Assembly: GCF_009796845.1 (NCBI RefSeq)
Contig: NZ_CP047025.1
Coordinates: forward strand, 2,542,001 to 2,606,000
Length of the DNA: 64,000 nt
DNA from: Cobetia sp. L2A1
Lineage (GTDB): Bacteria > Pseudomonadota > Gammaproteobacteria > Pseudomonadales > Halomonadaceae
Direction of reading: 5' to 3'
Below the pieces are notes generated by a model. The model was not told the origin of the DNA and made no database searches. It saw only the letters and a list, made by a program, of their open reading frames with translations. The position numbers and the translations under genes were made by a program. Within the stretch, counting starts at the first letter, position 1. Each line of letters begins with the position of its first letter. Below are positions 19,801-28,458 of the stretch, one piece after another.

Positions 19801-22800
19801 GTCTTACCTGGGAAGCGCAGCTCGACACTCAGAAAGTGCCTTGGCTGGCTGACCACCAGGTCGGTGAAAGCGCGGTATTCCCGGGAGCAGGCTATCTTGA
19901 GCAATGCTTGGCCGCCGCCCATGAATGGCAAGCCGCCAAGGGCGATGCTGATAAAACAGATGCTCATGGCCTGCACGCTGTGCTGGATCTCGAAGATTTC
20001 GAGATCCGAGCCCCACTGTTATTGGATGACAGTACGCTGCGCCTGACACGCCTGTCACTCGACAACGCCAATGGCGCCATGCGTCTGGAAAGCCGCGAGA
20101 CCCGTGCTGAAGATGCCGACAAGTGGAATCTTCACGCCGTGGCACGCGCCTTTACCGGCACACGTGGACGTCTACTCGAACGTCGTGCTCCGACACTGCC
20201 CTCTCGTAGCGCAGATTTCGATCGTGATGCGCATGTGGCTGCAGCAGCGCAACTCGGCCTGCACTATGGCCCATACTTCCGTGCCGCTGAGCAGATCTGG
20301 GTCGAGGCCGGAAATGATGTTGCGTCACGCCCGCAGGTGCTGGCACGTTTTGCACTGACACCAGAAATGGCTGCACAGGACGCAGACTTCCATCTGCACC
20401 CCGGCGTTCTCGACAGTGCCTTCCAGCTATTCATCCCTCTACTGGGAATTCTCAAGGGACAGGCAGCGGCCAGTGATGGCATGGCATTTGTGCCGGTGCG
20501 GGTCGGTCGCTTGCAGGTACGCCAACAGGTACGCGCCTCACAGATCACTACCGCACGCGTCGTGCTGCGCTCACGAGGGCCACACTCTCTATGCGCCGAC
20601 TTCGAGCTATTCGATGCTGAGGGCTGCGCCGTTGCAGTCGCGGAAGAAGCTCGTTTCCGCGCCGTGCGTCTGGGTCGTGATGGCCGCGCGCACCTAGATT
20701 ATCTGGACGTGGAACTGACTGCAGCTCCTCATCCCGGAACCGCGATCAAGGTGCCTGATCTGGCACTGATGTCGTTGATCACGGCGACTCACGAGTATCC
20801 TCAGGATGAGGCGCACCCGCTCAATGACAGTGTGCGCTTCGCCGATGAGGTGGAGCCACTGCTCGATAGCCTGATGCTCTCCAGTGTCCATGAGACGTTG
20901 GTGCGTCATGCCGCGCCCGGTGAACCCGCCCAGTCACATCTGGATATCGAGGCGGCGACCCGCTGGCAGCAGCGCGCACCGCTGTTCAGCCGTGCGCTGC
21001 TGGGATGGGCTGAAGTGCAAGGGCTGATCGAGGCCCAGGACAATGGCTACTGGCAGATCAATGAACTTGACCTGCCCGCCGCCCGTGATATCTGGCAGCT
21101 GTTGGCACGAGATTATCCCGGCCAATTCCCGCTGACTCATATCGCTGGTCGCCTGCATCTGCATCTTGATGAATGGCTCAATCGCGGCATGCCGCTGAGT
21201 GAGGAGGGCAACGATGCCGCTATCGACGAAGCAGGGGAAAATCAACCTGAAGAAACCCTGTCAGACGAGAGCGATACCAAAGCCTCCATGCATAGGGCGC
21301 GGGCGGCAAAATCGCTGACTCCCGATGCACAGGCTGCTCTTACTCAGCTGCGCCAGCCGCTTGTCCCGACACTGCTCAAGACGGCGGTCGGCAATGCTGG
21401 TTGGCAGTGGCTGAGCGAGCAACTTGACCAACGCCTCGCGTCCGCCCTCGCTGGACTGCCAGCAGGTCAGCGCCTCAATATCATCGAAATGGGTGCCGGC
21501 GGCCCTTGGGTAGGTCAGCGACTGGTCTCGCTACGTCATGCCAATGTACATCGCCGTCCTCATGATGTACTTGGCTACACCTTCGTGGCTGCCAGTGCCT
21601 CGGCTCTGAATGAAGGAAATCGCCTTCAGGAAGACCTGCCGCTGATCAACGTGGTCTCGAGTGATGACTGGCAGGCTGCAACGCCGAGCGACGCTGTAGC
21701 GTCTGCCAATGCGTATATCGCCAATAACCAGTTGGCGATTGTGCATCTGGATCTGGAAGCCCCGTCGCAGGCGCGCGAGATATTGACGGCGCTAGTGGGC
21801 CACCTTGCCCCCGGTGCTGACGTCTTGCTGTGTGGGTGTGAGCCGGCAACATGGAGCGGCCCTCTTCTCGCATTGGACGATGGTGCGCAACTCCGTAGCC
21901 ACCCCAGCAGTGCTCAGTGGCGACGCCTGCTGGCTCAATTGGGACTCCAGTGCGACCTGACGACACAGACGGAATCTGGCGCTCCTCTGGCAGGGGCCTG
22001 GTGGCTTTCAGCACGCCTGAAACCGACACAGGCCGCTGACTCCTTAAGCGATCACTCCACAACTGCTCATTCCATAAGTACTCAGGCATTGCAGATCGCA
22101 TTGCTCGACGGACCGCAGTCGCGGGCTGATCAAGCCTTCGTGGAGCACCTGACCCAGACACTCAAGGCACGAGGTCATCAGGTCAGCCACGAGACACTGC
22201 CCACCTCGATGGATAGCGATCAGGACAGCACTCCCAGCGTACTCGTTGAGCATCTGGCGCAGTTTGATCATCTGATCGCATTGCCCGCCGCTCAAGGGCA
22301 ATCAGAGAGCGATAATGCTCAGCAGTGCGCGCGTCAGCTACTGCTTGCTGGAGTGGCACAAGCCTTTGATGCTGCTCAGGAGCAAGATGAAGACGCCGTT
22401 GCGCCGACACTTTGGGTGATGACACACGGTGTGGCCGTCCTCTGGCCGCTGGCTGCATCACCTACTCTTCAGCCTGCTCAACCCTTGAATGGTGACGGGC
22501 ATCAGGCACCTGCCGACGCGGCGAGCTGGGGCTTTGCCCGCAGCCTGGCCAACGAGAGCCAATCATTGGCAATACGGCTGCTGGATATCCCGCTGAATAC
22601 CGCGCCGAGTGACGTGCTGTTTGCGGCCATCGTGCAGGAGCTGGAAGCTCCGGATCATGAGCAGGAAGTCGTGCTTACCGCTGCAGGGACACGCTTTGCC
22701 ACGCGCCTGCGCGAGGTGGCGGCTCCGCATACGACGTTGCCCCGTGCCACTGTCTCGAGCCTCTCGCAAGATCGAGCGGCAGTTAGTCTGGGCTTCAGCC

Positions 22801-25160
22801 AGCCGGGCCAGCTGCGCAATCTCGAATGGCAGCCCCGGGTGCTCCCGCCGGTGGCGCGTGGTGAAGTCGAAGTGCGCGTCGAAGCGACTGGCCTGAATTT
22901 CCGCGACGTCATGTATACGCTAGGCCTGCTGTCTGATGAGGCGATCGAGCATGGTTTCTCTGGTCCGAGCCTCGGTCTCGAGTTTTCCGGTGTCGTCACC
23001 CAGGCAGGCGAAGGTGCCGAGTTTTCTGTCGGTGCGCGTGTGGTCGGTTTTGGCCCCGCAAGCTTCTCGGATCGTCTGGTGATCGCGGAGACTGCACTTG
23101 CGCATGTGCCGCAGGGCATCAGTCTTGAAGCTGCCGCCACCATTCCCACCACCTTCTTCACGGTCTACTACGCGCTCAAGCATCTGGCACGCCTTGAAGC
23201 GGGTGAAAAGGTTCTGATTCATGGTGCTGCGGGTGGTGTCGGCATTGCCGCACTGCAGATTGCTGACTGGCTGGGAGCAGAAGTCTTCGCGACGGTAGGC
23301 TCGCCAGCCAAGCGTGACTTCCTGGCGCTGATGGGCATCGACAATATCTACGACTCACGTAGCCACGGCTTTGCTGAGGATATTCTCGCGGATCTGGCAG
23401 CCCGTCAGCAGCGAGATGCGTCAGTCGATGCTCGCGGAGTGGACGTGGTGCTCAACTCCCTCGCGGGTGAGGCGATCGTCCAGAATCTGCGCGTGCTCAA
23501 GCCCTTCGGGCGCTTCTGCGAGTTGGGCAAGCGTGATTTCTACGAAAATACTCCGATGGGGCTGCGCCCGTTCCGCAACAATCTGAGCTACTTCGGTATC
23601 GATTCCGATCAGTTGATGAAGGAATGCCCGGGGCTGACCACACGCCTGTTCCGCGAGATGATGGCGTTGTTCGACAATGGCACCTTGGCACCGCTGCCCT
23701 TCACCACGTTCGATGCCAGCCAGGTCGTCGAGGCCTTCCGCTACATGCAGCAGGCCCGTCAGATAGGCAAGGTGGTCGTGACGCAACGAGCAGCCAGCAC
23801 GCCTGCTGACACTGATGGCGAAGTCCCGATCGCCGACAATTCCAATTCAATACCACGCCCACCTGCTACCGCTGTGTCGGTGACAGCGAGTACATCGGCA
23901 TCAACCACACTGACGCTAGATCCGACAGCCAGCTATCTGGTGACCGGTGGCTTGGGTGGCTTTGGCCTGCGCAGTGCCGAATGGCTTGCCGCCCAGGGCG
24001 CTCGTGAACTGATTCTGCTCGGACGCTCCGGTGCGTCAAGCGAGGAGGCCCAGTCAGGCGTCGCACGCTTGGAAGCGCAGGGAGTGCGCGTGCACGCACT
24101 GGCGTGTGACGTATCAGATCGTGAAGCACTGACCCATGTCTTCAAGTGCATCACCACCCAGGAGTCCGCGGGTGAAAAGACGACGATGGCTCCGCTCAAG
24201 GGCATCATCCATGCCGCGGCAGTCATAGACGATGCACTGATTCGCCAGCTCGACGCCGGCCGCATCACGCGAGTGATGACGCCAAAACTGGAAGGTGCCC
24301 GTCTGCTGGATGTCTTGAGCGCAGGACACGCGCTCGACTTCTTCGTGCTCTACTCCTCCGCCACTACGTTGTTCGGTAACCCCGGACAAAGTGTCTATGT
24401 GGCAGCCAACCACTGGCTGGAGGGCTTGGCAGCCAGCCGTCGTGCACGTGGCTTGCCAGCGACCTGTGCTCGTTGGGGCGCCATTGAAGATGCAGGCTTC
24501 CTCACCCGCAACGAGAAGACACGTGAAGCACTCAAGAATCGCTTGGGGGGTGATGCACTGATGGCCGATCAAGCCCTGGCATGCTTGGGTGACATGATCT
24601 TGGCTGATCAACATGCTCTCGTAGTGGGTCAGCCCTCACGCTCGCTGGGTGTACTAGAGCTGGAATGGGGCGCGCTGGCGCGATTCCTGCCGACGGCCGA
24701 CACCCCGCGCTTTGCCGAAATAGCACGACGCGCCGGTGACGACGACACCAGTCAAGCTCAGCAGGATGACATTGCCGCGGCACTGGCGGGACTGTCTGGA
24801 GAGGCGCTGCAGACAGCCATTGTCGAGATACTCAAGGGTGAGCTGAGCAAGATATTGCTGATCGATGTCACTGCGATCGACGTGAACAAGAGCGTCTACG
24901 ACATGGGCTTTGATTCGCTGATGGGGGTCGAGCTCATGACAGCGGTAGAAGCACGTCTGGGCATCAGCATTCCAGTGATGATGATCAGTGAAGCCGCCAC
25001 GCTATGGCGTTTGGCGGAACGTTTGATGCACAAGATGGACAATGGCAGCAGCGAAGATGGCGAAAGCAGCCGTGAAGAGCAGGCCATGGCCAAGTTGGTC
25101 AAACAGCACGGTAGCGAAGAGACCTCTCTGGCAGACCGAAGTGAGATGGTCAGCAAGTAG
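16890..25160 (+). CDS. Highly reducing type I polyketide/fatty acid synthase, RkpA-like
   Basis: A single 2756-residue multidomain synthase. KS about 4-425: active Cys172 in DTACSSS, His307 in EAHGTGT, His345 in GHLETAS. AT about 571-905: Ser675 in GHSVGE, with AFHS, which suggests malonyl-CoA. DH about 960-1245: His989 in HQVGESAVFP, Asp1175 in LDSAFQ. A methyltransferase-like region about 1265-1640 has a motif I (IIEMGAGGPWVG) that looks degenerate. A structural pseudo-KR region is at about 1700-1910. ER about 1925-2275: HGAAGGVGIAALQIA. KR about 2340-2560: TGGLGGFG, Tyr2503 in VYVAAN. ACP about 2620-2700: Ser2676 in GFDSLMG. No thioesterase is present, so release must be by another enzyme, plausibly the oxoamine synthase at 34090. 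A full reductive loop predicts a saturated fatty-acyl product. It is last in the kpsC operon, before a strong terminator. Confidence 0.93.
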   Translation: MTRRVAIIGAASRFPGTTQATLWADLLAGKDMVTEVADDRWSKDSLLHPDKKAPGMSYSFAAGTLGDISGFDPAFFGISPREATSMDPQQRMLLEMSWEAIEHAGIPANKMRGSRCGVYMGVASLDYSYRMADDLSAIGPNTATGNTSSVASNRLSYAFDLHGPSLSLDTACSSSMVAFHQACQSIRSGETDMALTGGISLHLHPYGFLIFSKATMLSKTGRCQVFDEAGDGYVRSEGGGVFLLKELEQAIADGDRILAVVASTVVNTDGYKSGLTVPNPAAQIELMERACELAGITPDEIDYLEAHGTGTSVGDPLETRAIGAAIGQKRSSPLPIGSIKSNMGHLETASGVAGLAKALGVIAHREVPATIKIQRLNPKIRTDEWNLDIVTQPRKLKAEGRLVVGINSFGFGGANAHVLLESPPLSPGGSAHQHTDAEPDAEQAQPLRLSARSPDALKQTARELAEHLRATQQHGNAPSLYDLSWQLAVRREHHVHGALLSADTFETLLEDLDALGAEGDLGDHPRITLADRLPPLATESDNGASVRKPVKGSTVDLPAADTRATDSRERGPVFVYSGNGCQWEGMGRALMQESASVRACLERLDTLFRDFNGFELLHELNGYPQSESDDGSTREKNHRLDATEVAQPTLFALQVAVTEWLIERGICPAAVTGHSVGEVAAAWASGALTLNDAIRVIFQRSHHQGRTRGTGAMMAVGLGESDIREWLEQDSWHTLSLAGINGPRGVTLAGDRELLEALGKQLSAQGTFARVLGLDYAFHSPAMDPIKDGLLASLKGLAPQATHIPFVSTVTGCVIAGEQLDARYWWENIRQPVMFEAAISELVAWPAATSQGSGHGRHRLLIEIGAHPILRSYLNDVLKARGDDAPAGQVLASLERRHDGLEALEHLRGRVLLSGAVDLGEQFPVTGQFVELPSYPWQRTPCFVGTTSEGQRLLDRHYVHPLLGYRLAQQRLTWEAQLDTQKVPWLADHQVGESAVFPGAGYLEQCLAAAHEWQAAKGDADKTDAHGLHAVLDLEDFEIRAPLLLDDSTLRLTRLSLDNANGAMRLESRETRAEDADKWNLHAVARAFTGTRGRLLERRAPTLPSRSADFDRDAHVAAAAQLGLHYGPYFRAAEQIWVEAGNDVASRPQVLARFALTPEMAAQDADFHLHPGVLDSAFQLFIPLLGILKGQAAASDGMAFVPVRVGRLQVRQQVRASQITTARVVLRSRGPHSLCADFELFDAEGCAVAVAEEARFRAVRLGRDGRAHLDYLDVELTAAPHPGTAIKVPDLALMSLITATHEYPQDEAHPLNDSVRFADEVEPLLDSLMLSSVHETLVRHAAPGEPAQSHLDIEAATRWQQRAPLFSRALLGWAEVQGLIEAQDNGYWQINELDLPAARDIWQLLARDYPGQFPLTHIAGRLHLHLDEWLNRGMPLSEEGNDAAIDEAGENQPEETLSDESDTKASMHRARAAKSLTPDAQAALTQLRQPLVPTLLKTAVGNAGWQWLSEQLDQRLASALAGLPAGQRLNIIEMGAGGPWVGQRLVSLRHANVHRRPHDVLGYTFVAASASALNEGNRLQEDLPLINVVSSDDWQAATPSDAVASANAYIANNQLAIVHLDLEAPSQAREILTALVGHLAPGADVLLCGCEPATWSGPLLALDDGAQLRSHPSSAQWRRLLAQLGLQCDLTTQTESGAPLAGAWWLSARLKPTQAADSLSDHSTTAHSISTQALQIALLDGPQSRADQAFVEHLTQTLKARGHQVSHETLPTSMDSDQDSTPSVLVEHLAQFDHLIALPAAQGQSESDNAQQCARQLLLAGVAQAFDAAQEQDEDAVAPTLWVMTHGVAVLWPLAASPTLQPAQPLNGDGHQAPADAASWGFARSLANESQSLAIRLLDIPLNTAPSDVLFAAIVQELEAPDHEQEVVLTAAGTRFATRLREVAAPHTTLPRATVSSLSQDRAAVSLGFSQPGQLRNLEWQPRVLPPVARGEVEVRVEATGLNFRDVMYTLGLLSDEAIEHGFSGPSLGLEFSGVVTQAGEGAEFSVGARVVGFGPASFSDRLVIAETALAHVPQGISLEAAATIPTTFFTVYYALKHLARLEAGEKVLIHGAAGGVGIAALQIADWLGAEVFATVGSPAKRDFLALMGIDNIYDSRSHGFAEDILADLAARQQRDASVDARGVDVVLNSLAGEAIVQNLRVLKPFGRFCELGKRDFYENTPMGLRPFRNNLSYFGIDSDQLMKECPGLTTRLFREMMALFDNGTLAPLPFTTFDASQVVEAFRYMQQARQIGKVVVTQRAASTPADTDGEVPIADNSNSIPRPPATAVSVTASTSASTTLTLDPTASYLVTGGLGGFGLRSAEWLAAQGARELILLGRSGASSEEAQSGVARLEAQGVRVHALACDVSDREALTHVFKCITTQESAGEKTTMAPLKGIIHAAAVIDDALIRQLDAGRITRVMTPKLEGARLLDVLSAGHALDFFVLYSSATTLFGNPGQSVYVAANHWLEGLAASRRARGLPATCARWGAIEDAGFLTRNEKTREALKNRLGGDALMADQALACLGDMILADQHALVVGQPSRSLGVLELEWGALARFLPTADTPRFAEIARRAGDDDTSQAQQDDIAAALAGLSGEALQTAIVEILKGELSKILLIDVTAIDVNKSVYDMGFDSLMGVELMTAVEARLGISIPVMMISEAATLWRLAERLMHKMDNGSSEDGESSREEQAMAKLVKQHGSEETSLADRSEMVSK

Positions 25161-25215
25161 CCTGGCGGAACTTGATCTGCCCGCAGGGCTTAAAGAGGCA
25201 ATTACAGATACATAT

Positions 25216-25256
25216 GAAAAAAAGGGTGGGGAGCCATGGCTCTCCACCCGTTTTCG
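25216..25256 (+). terminator. Strong terminator after the PKS gene
   Basis: GGGTGGGGAGCC (25224-25235) pairs with GGCTCTCCACCC (25238-25249) with one G-U pair, followed by GTTTTC and preceded by a run of A. It lies 55 bases after the PKS stop and closes the kpsC-kpsS-SDR-transferase-PKS operon. Confidence 0.88.
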
Positions 25257-25900
25257 TTTCTACTGAGGAAATTATTCCTGATTCGCAGCGATCTGTGACA
25301 TGAACGTGGTCTTTAACCGATTCACAGTTGAAATACTGTTCTTATTTCCCGTCATACACTCAAAGTGATACTTGATCTTGGCGACCTTGGCAGGACTTGC
25401 CAGCACTAGTTTTTTTAACAATGCCTCCTCTTCTTTCCCCAATAATGGTTGCCTGCCAGAACGCTATCTAGCGCGAAGTCCACTCACACTACTACTGATG
25501 ACGATAAAGTCATGACACCTAGATTGGCGTCACTAACAGCTATCGCCGCATCTGACCAAACAAGCGCAACATTCGACAATACTACCGTGATCTACCGATA
25601 TTTTATTGCAGAAATATCGCAATTTCCACCGTTTATGGATACGATGTCCTGAACGCCTACTATTTCAGATAACGACTCTTACCTACAATATTGAACAAGG
25701 TAAATATCGACATGAACATGAACACTTATATAAGAAATTGAAAGTGCGCCTCGGTAGGCGTGCGCTTTCTCGATAGTCACCTTACCGACAATCCTCAATG
25801 GGGCTGTCATCAATGCTGGATAGTTTTCTGTTGCCAGCATATAAAGATGCGCCGCCCAGAGGAAACATCGAATCGCTTACGTCAGCTCTCAAGGATGAAC
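25257..25900. other. Intergenic region after the PKS operon
   Basis: About 640 bases, more AT-rich than the flanks. Short open frames are present on both strands, but none has a ribosome site and recognisable protein content. No RNA gene or repeat is evident. Confidence 0.5.
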
Positions 25901-26263
25901 ATGAGCATGAAGATTCTCAATTTCTACAAGCGCCACTGCGACAGAGCCAGGGTCCCGATATCCTGCATCCAATCGCTCAATGGATTTTCGATCAAGATAG
26001 CCGTACTGAGGGAAGGAGAACACTTCGTGGAATTCCTCCACGCGAATGAATTCATCTTCGGTATAGAGGTTGAAACACAGGAATATGCCGAGTTCATCAG
26101 CCTCTTGACCGACCTTCATATACGGAATAACCCCCACCTTGATCCCGAGGCTCTCACGCTATATCTGACTTTGAAGGTCACCGACCAACTTCCCCGAACC
26201 CCCATGCCTGAGCGTCCTTCACAAGGCTCCTGTCCAGTAGACATGTACCACAGAAGAAAATGA
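25901..26263 (+). CDS. Unrecognised small ORF, possibly not a real gene
   Basis: A 120-residue frame starting MSMKILNFYKRH with AAGGA 5 bases before the ATG. It contains alternating hydrophobic and acidic stretches (EFLHANEFIFGIEVETQEYAEF) but no family I recognise. The opposite strand also has an 82-residue frame (25889-26137, containing EEFHEVFSFPQYGYLD) that looks equally protein-like, so only one of the two can be trusted, if either. It stands alone between the PKS terminator and the amine-oxidation island, and could be the remnant of an older gene. From 26264 to 26699 (about 435 bases) I see no credible gene, only the likely promoter region of the next operon. Confidence 0.3.
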   Translation: MSMKILNFYKRHCDRARVPISCIQSLNGFSIKIAVLREGEHFVEFLHANEFIFGIEVETQEYAEFISLLTDLHIRNNPHLDPEALTLYLTLKVTDQLPRTPMPERPSQGSCPVDMYHRRK

Positions 26264-26699
26264 AGCTAGCTCATTGGTCTTGAAATAGTGGGCTCTCCGC
26301 CCTTTTCGATCCCTACCATCAACTCGCCCTCTCTTGTGCCTTCAGGAAAGGGCACAAGAGGTCTGCGTCAGAACGCTCAGTTTCACCAAGATGAATGCCG
26401 TTATCTCAATAAGGCCTGGCGTTCTCCAGACCTTTTGATGCCCCTCTTGAATGCCAGCCAGTCTCCTTGCTTCCCTCCTGCTCTCAGCATCCTGTCGCCG
26501 CTCCTTGCTCAGCCCTCCCAGAACGAATTGCCGATTTGTGCTAACGCACGATGCCGAATGACCCGCAGGATGAATCCAAGGCGTCACCTGCAGGCCACCG
26601 GCAAGATGGCCGTGGTTCAGGCTCGCTCAATCGCGGGCTATCTGCCTCAGATTGAAGTCAGCAAAAGACACAATTCCAATAACAAGCCGGAGTTCAGGC

Positions 26700-27857
26700 A
26701 TGACCACAACCGCATCCCCTGAGTTTGAGACCAAGATCGATTTCATCTACCTGTCGGAGCAGGACATGATCCGCGCGGGGGTCACTGACATGGCGGCTTG
26801 CGTCGATACCATGGAAGAGATGTTCGGGCTACTGCACAGCGGGGATTACCGCATGGCCGGCGCCAACAATGACTCCCACGGCGCGATGATCATGTTCCCG
26901 GAAGACTCGCCCTTCGCGAACATGCCCAAGCCGACGGCAGACCGCCGCATGATGGCCATGCCCGCCTACCTGGGGGGTAGCTTCGGGACTTGTGGGGTCA
27001 AGTGGTACGGCTCCAACATCGAGAACCGGGCCAAGGGTCTCCCTCGCTCCATCCTGATGTTCACCCTCAGCGATGCTGATACCTCCGCGCCGCTGGCCTA
27101 CATGTCCGCCAACCTGCTTTCCGCTTACCGTACCGGGGCCATCCCAGGAGTTGGCGCACGCCATCTGGCGCGCAAGGATTCCCGCGTCGTCGGCCTGGTC
27201 GGTCCGGGCGTGATGGGCAAGACGACGCTCGCGGCCTTCATGGCAACCTGCCAGAACATCGACGCGCTCAAGATCAAGGGTCGCAGTCACGCCAGCATCG
27301 AGTCCTTCATTGCGTGGGCCAAGGAAAGCTATCCGCAGCTCACCACGATCCAGAGCGTGGACAGCTTGGAAGAGGTGGTGCGTGACTCCGATATCGTCAC
27401 CTACTGCAATTCCGGCGAAGTCGGCGATCCTGCCACTTACCCCTTCGTCAAACGTGAATGGGTCAAGCCAGGCGCATTCCTGGTGATGCCGGCCCTGTGC
27501 AACATCGATGAGGCCATGGAAAAGCACGATATCCGCAAGGTGCTCGACAATACCGGTCTGTACCAAGCGTGGTACGACGAAGCGCCCAAGCCGGCTCATC
27601 ACTATATCCCGGTGATCGGTGTGCGTTTCATGGACATGATAGAGGAAGGCAAGCTAACGCTGGATGAGCTGGAAGACATCGGCAAGATCGTGGCGGGAGA
27701 GGCACCAGGACGTACGAATGACGAGGAAATCATCCTCATGTCCGTGGGCGGCATGCCGGTCGAGGACGTTGCCTGGGCCACTTGGGTATATCGCAATGCG
27801 CTCAAGCAGGATATCGGCGTCAAGCTCAACCTGTGGGACACACCTGTTCTCAGCTGA
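26700..27857 (+). CDS. Ornithine cyclodeaminase/mu-crystallin family protein (tyramine oxidase subunit B type)
   Basis: A 385-residue NAD(P)-binding protein. The ATG at 26700 is chosen because GGAG lies 6-7 bases upstream; the frame is open back to 26652. The N-terminal half has the family substrate region (GTCGVKWYGSNIENRAKGLPRS). The Rossmann motif is VVGLVGPGVMGKTTLAAF (about 165-185), followed by a DIVTYCNSGE segment. Members are ornithine cyclodeaminases, ketimine reductases and proteins annotated as tyramine oxidase subunit B. The downstream RidA and FAD oxidoreductase, and the nearby FeaR-like regulator, point to oxidation of an amine or amino acid through an imine. The exact substrate cannot be read from sequence. 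Confidence 0.8.
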   Translation: MTTTASPEFETKIDFIYLSEQDMIRAGVTDMAACVDTMEEMFGLLHSGDYRMAGANNDSHGAMIMFPEDSPFANMPKPTADRRMMAMPAYLGGSFGTCGVKWYGSNIENRAKGLPRSILMFTLSDADTSAPLAYMSANLLSAYRTGAIPGVGARHLARKDSRVVGLVGPGVMGKTTLAAFMATCQNIDALKIKGRSHASIESFIAWAKESYPQLTTIQSVDSLEEVVRDSDIVTYCNSGEVGDPATYPFVKREWVKPGAFLVMPALCNIDEAMEKHDIRKVLDNTGLYQAWYDEAPKPAHHYIPVIGVRFMDMIEEGKLTLDELEDIGKIVAGEAPGRTNDEEIILMSVGGMPVEDVAWATWVYRNALKQDIGVKLNLWDTPVLS

Positions 27858-27923
27858 GCTGATATCCACCTGGCTCTTGGCCAACACTCCTCACAGCCTC
27901 CCCCTATCTATCTGGAAAGCATC

Positions 27924-28349
27924 ATGACGAATATCGTAAAAGTGAAAACCGGCTCCAAGTTTGAAGAAATTGCCAGCTACTCACGCCTGGTAGCAGTGGA
28001 CAACTGGATCTTCGTCTCCAACACCGCAGGCCGCAACCCTGACACCAAGCTGATTGATGAAGATGTCAGCGAGCAGCTGCGTCAGGTCTTCGCCAATATC
28101 GAGGCGGCCCTGCTGTCAGCCGAAAGTGGCCTGACCGATATCATCGCCGTGAAGATCTTCATCCAGAACCCGGCAGATACCGACACCGTCATGGGTCTGT
28201 TCGGCGAGAAGATGCACGGTATCGATCCGGCCATTACCGTGACCTGCCCACCGCTGGGCTCTGAAGTCTACAAGGTGGAGTTGGAAGTCACGGCCTATCG
28301 CGGTGCCGGCAACCTGCCCGTGACACGCATCAATACCGCCAAGGATTGA
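27924..28349 (+). CDS. RidA family enamine/imine deaminase
   Basis: A 141-residue RidA/YjgF-fold protein, somewhat longer than the usual 128. Recognisable features are WIFVSNTAGRNPDT near 27-40, LRQVFANIEAALLSAESGLTDIIAVKIF in the middle, and the C-terminal VELEVTAYRG. RidA proteins hydrolyse reactive enamine/imine intermediates released by amino-acid and amine oxidases. It lies 66 bases after the cyclodeaminase-like gene and before the FAD oxidoreductase, all co-directional. It therefore probably clears the imine made by that oxidoreductase. Confidence 0.88.
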   Translation: MTNIVKVKTGSKFEEIASYSRLVAVDNWIFVSNTAGRNPDTKLIDEDVSEQLRQVFANIEAALLSAESGLTDIIAVKIFIQNPADTDTVMGLFGEKMHGIDPAITVTCPPLGSEVYKVELEVTAYRGAGNLPVTRINTAKD

Positions 28350-28458
28350 TGTGATCAGCTGATCACTGACGTGGCTTGCGTGACCACTCGACATTTCAGC
28401 AAGTCTTGATCGCAAGCACGTGATGCTCTTGTCACACATTTTCTCAGGAACAGGTTCC

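Noticed and set aside
26288..26722. A 144-codon frame upstream of the cyclodeaminase-like gene
   Set aside because: Low-complexity, Pro/Ser/Arg-rich, no ribosome site, and it overlaps the start of the real gene.
26829..27602. A 257-codon minus-strand frame opposite the cyclodeaminase-like gene
   Set aside because: The plus-strand product has a clear Rossmann motif and family match; the antisense frame does not.
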